Below are positions 60,024 through 64,000 of a stretch of DNA of 64,000 bases, piece by piece. Position numbers and translations under genes: made by a program. Source of the DNA: Chamaelirium japonicum. Lineage: Eukaryota; Streptophyta; Magnoliopsida; Liliales; Melanthiaceae. The notes under the pieces were generated by a model, which was given only the letters and a program-made list of their open reading frames with translations, ran no database searches and had not been told where the DNA came from. Where the stretch lies: NCBI GenBank assembly GCA_947650365.1, contig OX393550.1, positions 103,628,343 to 103,692,342 on the forward strand. Direction: 5' to 3'. The first letter of the stretch is position 1; every line of letters begins with the position of its first letter.

Positions 60024-62042
60024 AGTATCTTCCATAAAAAAAAATAAGCTCAGTTGACCGTTCTTTCAGGTTCCGAAATGATTTTTCTTTTGAGATCGAA
60101 TATTTTTTTTAATATTTTAATATTCGAAAATCTATACTGTGCCATATCTCTCTCTCTCTCTCATCTGATTTTAGATCCATTTTAATTATTTTTAAAAATA
60201 TTATAAAGGTTGTGGTTTGTCGTGTAGTGCTTTGGGAGATGATGCGAGATATGGATTAGTTCAGAGAGGCTGCCAACTGCCAGCTCTGCTGAAAATAATT
60301 TTGCACGTCAGTCTGATCCCATGGGACCCATACCCCACTTCTGTATCCTGGTGGCCCCCACCTCTTACCAGTCCTTCCCCTCCTATCAATTCCAATGGCC
60401 ATATAGTAAATCTTTCTGTTCCCCCATGTGCCATGCAACTCATGCAGCATGTGCCTTTGTGGGCTTCTTCAGCACTATCTCAAATCAAATGGTGTAGTTC
60501 TGATTGTGTAGATTCTCTTAGCTGTTCATGTTTATGAATTATGATTATCATATTTAAGGGGTCTCTTAATTGTGACGCATTAGAGATTAATCAAGTCGCC
60601 ATGTTGGATTAATCCACTGGCCGCATGTGAAATCTTCAATGATTCCTTGCTGAATAAGGTGCAGTCGTAGAATTGACTAATGGGAAAAGAAAGACGAGTT
60701 TACTTGGATTAATAAAATGATATTCAAATTTCAATAAAGCAAGCGGATACTAGATGGATGATCAAGACGTCTGTGCCAAGGATCGAATGAGATAACAATC
60801 ATTGGGAATAAAGTGCATGTAATAAAGATCATTGTTTTGCTTTACCCTCTTCTGTCGCCGTTACCGAAGAAGGTTTTGTTTGATCATGAATCGGAAAAAT
60901 AAATATTGCAATGCAATTGATTGTAGAAGTAAGTTTACTAGTAAACGATCGGAAGTGATAGAGGGAACTCTTGATCCGACGAGATGTGGGAGAGAGGGCG
61001 GGAATGGGGAGGTGACATGTGGCACCAAATGTCTGCATTTTATTAGTATTTTAAATTTTTTATTTTTTCTTTGCTTTGTTGTGTAGTGTTTGGGAGATGA
61101 TGTGAGATATGTATCATATGATTCATATCCGAGGCTGCCAAGCTCTGCTGAAGATAATTTTGCACGTCAGTCTGATCCCACCCCTCTTTTTTTCTCGTGT
61201 AGTGATTCCCACCTCTATTTGTTTGAATTGTTATATAAAAAAATTTCTGTCCCATTTTTGGCATCGAGCATATGCCTAGTGTCTTTCGACTCTATTTTGA
61301 ACCTAATAGGGCAGATCAGATAGTGTAGATTGTCCTTACCTAATTTTAGTACTATAAAGATATTTGAGGAAGTGATGTGTCCGATTAATTGTGCCACTTA
61401 ATGGTAAAGCCATGTGGTCTGTGAAATGATTAATGATCATCACGAAATAATAAGGCTAGCAAGTGATAGAGTGTGGTTACTTCACCATAAGATGCATTGG
61501 TAGAAATACGACTAATAGGATACGTAAGACTACAAATAAAATTCAAATTTTGACATAGAAGTATTAGAAAGCATTTGCAGCTAGTGAGTAGTAGATGGGT
61601 GTCCCAGCGCTTTGTGCCAAAGATCAAAGGACGAGATAATAACCATAAGCTATCAAGCATAAGTATGAGTTGTATGACCATTTTTCTCTTTACCATCTTT
61701 AGTCATTGTTCTCAAAGTCATGTGGCACCAAATGTCTCCATTTTATTAGCATTTGTAGATAGATGTACTGAATTGTCTTATCCCTTGACTATTGTGATAG
61801 TGGAAATAATATGTTACATATGAAACAAGTGGGACATATTGTTATAACAAAGTTGGAATTGCTTGAAGACCATGTCATTAAAGAATCCATGGTAGTTGGT
61901 TTGATTTTTTTTTTAAATTTGAATTTGAAATACTGTCCTTTTGGCTAAGTTCATGTGTAGTATCCAACAGAGATATCGAATAAACTTATTCCAAAGTGGG
62001 TGCTTTTTAGTAGTTTGTAGTTCTTATTTTTGAGCCCTGCTA

Positions 62043-62196
62043 TTTTGAACATACAAGGGGACATACTTGCTGGCATAATGCCAATGTGGGGGGCTTTGCC
62101 TAGCGCTCAGTGCACTGGCCATTGCCCCAAACGCTTAATGAAGCCCCCCCTGCATCGACATTATGTCTGAGTGTACGTCCCCTTGTATGTTCAAAA
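62043..62196. mobile_element. Short MITE with 20-bp terminal inverted repeats and TA flanks
   Basis: TTTTGAACATACAAGGGGAC at the left is the exact complement of GTCCCCTTGTATGTTCAAAA at the right. TA stands directly outside both ends (62,041-62,042 and 62,197-62,198), as expected for a Tc1/mariner-type insertion. 154 bp, no coding sequence. Confidence 0.85.
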
Positions 62197-62224
62197 TAAC
62201 ATTCTCCTTGGTTTTATAGTGCCG

Positions 62225-62248
<24 letters not shown>
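62225..62248. repeat. Poly(C) run
   Basis: About 24 consecutive C residues, placed between the MITE and the third tandem core. The length may be affected by sequencing. Confidence 0.8.
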
Positions 62249-62255
<7 letters not shown>

Positions 62256-63849
62256 AATTTTAAGTTCATTTTAAAAATTTTTAATTTTATTTTGCTTTGG
62301 TGATTAGTGTTTGGGAGATGATGTGAGATATGTATCATATCCAAGGCTGCCAAGCTCTGCTGAAGATAATTTTGCACGTCAGTCTGATCCCACCCCTCCT
62401 GTTTCTCGTGCAGTGATTCCCACCTCTATTTGTTTGAATTGTTATATAATACCATTTTTGTCTCATTTTTGGCATGGAGCATATACCTTGCGCTTTTCAA
62501 CTCTTATTTGAACCTAATAGTGGTGTACATTGTCTTCACCTAATTTTAGTATTATAATGATATTTGAGAAATTGAGGTGTCTGATTAGTTGTGCCACATT
62601 AGGTAAACCCATGTAGTCTGTGAATTGATCAATGATCATAACGAAATAATAGGACTAGCAAGAGATATAGTGGTTACTTCATCATAAGGTGCATTGGTAA
62701 AAATACAACTAATAGGATAAGACAAATAAAATTAAATTCAACTTTTGAAATAGAAGTATTAGAAAGCATTCGTTGCTAGTGAGTAGTAGATGGATGTCCA
62801 AGCCCTTTGTTCCGAAGATGAAGGGAGGAAGCAACAACCACAAGCTGCCAAGCATAAGTATGAGTTGTATGATCATTTTTCTTTTCACCACCTTTAGTCA
62901 AAGACAGGTTTACTAGAAGGAAAAAAATTATAAATAGTTGGAGGTATAATCACGCTTACTACTTTCTAGCATAAAATTGGAACTGATAGAGGAAACATAT
63001 AGAACATCTCTCAGCACAAGAGAACCTATAAGAACCTTGCCAAATGATCCAAGAAATTTATTTCTTTGGAGAAGTAAACGTAGATGGTTTACTAGAAAAA
63101 TAGATAGTTGAATGTAAATTATTTACTTGGTGAGCCATGGGTTGTTAGTTATCTGTATCGAGAAGTACAAGACGTTGGCAAAATTGCATGGTTATAGAAG
63201 GTATGCCTGATTAAGGATCACTTGTTTGATAGTTGCTCGAGTGGAACAAATCGTTCCAGGATTGAAGCTATGCCAATGACCTCAAAAGAAGATAATATGA
63301 AAGGAAATCTTACTCTTGACATTATGAAAAAATAAATTTTGGACAGAAAAACTACATTTGCTAGAGAATGTCTTGATTATAAATACAATGTACAAGGCTA
63401 TCATATCCCTTGATTGTCGGGATGATGATGAAAGCACGTGTTACATATAGAAAGCATGAGATATGTTAGGGAAAGTCGGATTTTTTTTGTGGATTAATTT
63501 ATGATGCACACATTCTAATTCTCCTCAGATTTTAATTTCATTTATTTCCAGTAATTTTAAAATATTTTGGGGTGCTTTGTTTTGTAGCATTTGGGAAATG
63601 ATGCGAGATATGAATCAGGTCAGAGGCTGTCAACTGTTAGCTCTGCTGAAAATAGTTTTGCACGTCAGTCTGATCCCAAACCCCTACTCCACTTTTCTCT
63701 TTTGGTGGTCCTCACCATTTTCAGTTTGAACTATAATGTTGTTAACTACTTAACTTCTATCTCGAGTTTTGTGCCATGGAGCCATGTTCCTTGTGGTTTG
63801 CTGCATTTTTTCCAATCCAAATAAAACAAAGGCTGCCGATGATGCAATA

Positions 63850-64000
63850 TACGCTCGGGCAGTGTTTTAAAACTCAGTAAAACTTGATTGAGTCAAACCG
63901 AATCGACTCAAATCGGTCAGATTTCGAGTCGAGTTATTCAGCCAAGTCGGACCGAGTTTGGATAAAACTCGGCCGAATCGAACCGAAATTACTCGACGTA
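63850..64000. repeat. Start of a GACTCGG/ACTCGGCCGAATCG-type repeat cut by the window edge
   Basis: Repeated GAGTCAAACCGAATCGACTC, TCGAGTCGAG and GTCGGACCGAG phrases begin near 63,870 and run to the end. Looks like a low-complexity plant repeat; identity not established. Confidence 0.4.

Larger units (their letters stand above)
60212..63830. repeat. Four-copy tandem duplication (~0.9-1.3 kb units) with an exon-like core
   Basis: A core of about 90 bp starting (T/A)TTGGGA(G/A)ATGATG and ending TTTTGCACGTCAGTCTGATCCC occurs at about 60,230, 61,088, 62,309 and 63,588. In every copy an AG directly precedes it, usually after a T-rich tract. Copies 2 and 3 also share about 600 bp of downstream sequence with high similarity; copy 1 is more diverged. 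In copies 2-4 one frame stays open through the core, coding LG(D/N)D.RY.S...SSAE(D/N).FARQSDP, with length changes in multiples of three; copy 1 is shifted. I do not recognise the peptide. It could be a repeated exon of a gene extending to the right, or non-coding. Confidence 0.7.

Overview
The window is nuclear DNA of a flowering plant. It has intron-containing genes with GT..AG splice sites, plant-specific protein families, plant Ty1/copia and Ty3/gypsy retrotransposons, MITEs, Helitrons, a SINE and long GA/CT microsatellites. The GC-rich, G/C-ending codons of the intronless gene at 58.7 kb suit a monocot, but I cannot name the species. Only two ordinary host genes are visible. At 2.1-6.3 kb (+) is the 3' two-thirds of a JmjC histone H3K4 demethylase of the JMJ14/15/18 (rice JMJ703) type. 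At 58.65-59.84 kb (+) is a complete single-exon DUF1645 gene (the family of rice SGL). Almost everything between them is layered mobile DNA.

Layout. 1-1.9 kb: the end of a small non-autonomous LTR element lying upstream of, or in an intron of, the demethylase gene. 7.3-9.4 kb: a microsatellite-rich tandem duplication, an hAT-type MITE (8-bp duplication), a tRNA-derived SINE (11-bp duplication) and a MITE-like element. 9.456-27.532 kb: a head-to-tail array of about 11 short Helitron units (5'-TC...CTAG-3') inserted between A and T. It is split by a 14.45-kb Ty3/gypsy element of the Tat type (11,670-26,123, minus strand, duplication ACTAT) whose 883-bp LTRs differ at only about one site, so it is very young. 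That element carries Gag-protease and Pol in one frame separated by a single UAG in a readthrough-like context. It also has a spliced antisense gene on the plus strand and a 2.7-kb tandem array rich in the palindrome CCGATCGG.

29.725-57.717 kb is one nested block that can be dated by its target duplications. An old minus-strand copia element (duplication TCGTG) received two large solo-LTR-like insertions in opposite orientations (A at 34,183-38,149, duplication ATGTC; B from 40,175 to 53,873, duplication AATCG). B then received a nearly intact 9,992-bp copia element (42,681-52,672, duplication TGTGC) with 2,132-bp LTRs about 98.5% identical by hand count. One LTR of the old element also carries a TRIM and an hAT MITE, both checkable against empty sites elsewhere in the window.

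57.7-64 kb: repeat relics, the DUF1645 gene with two G-boxes upstream, two related TA-flanked MITEs, and a four-copy tandem duplication whose best conserved part is an exon-like core of about 90 bp. No rRNA, tRNA gene, CRISPR array or bacterial feature was seen.
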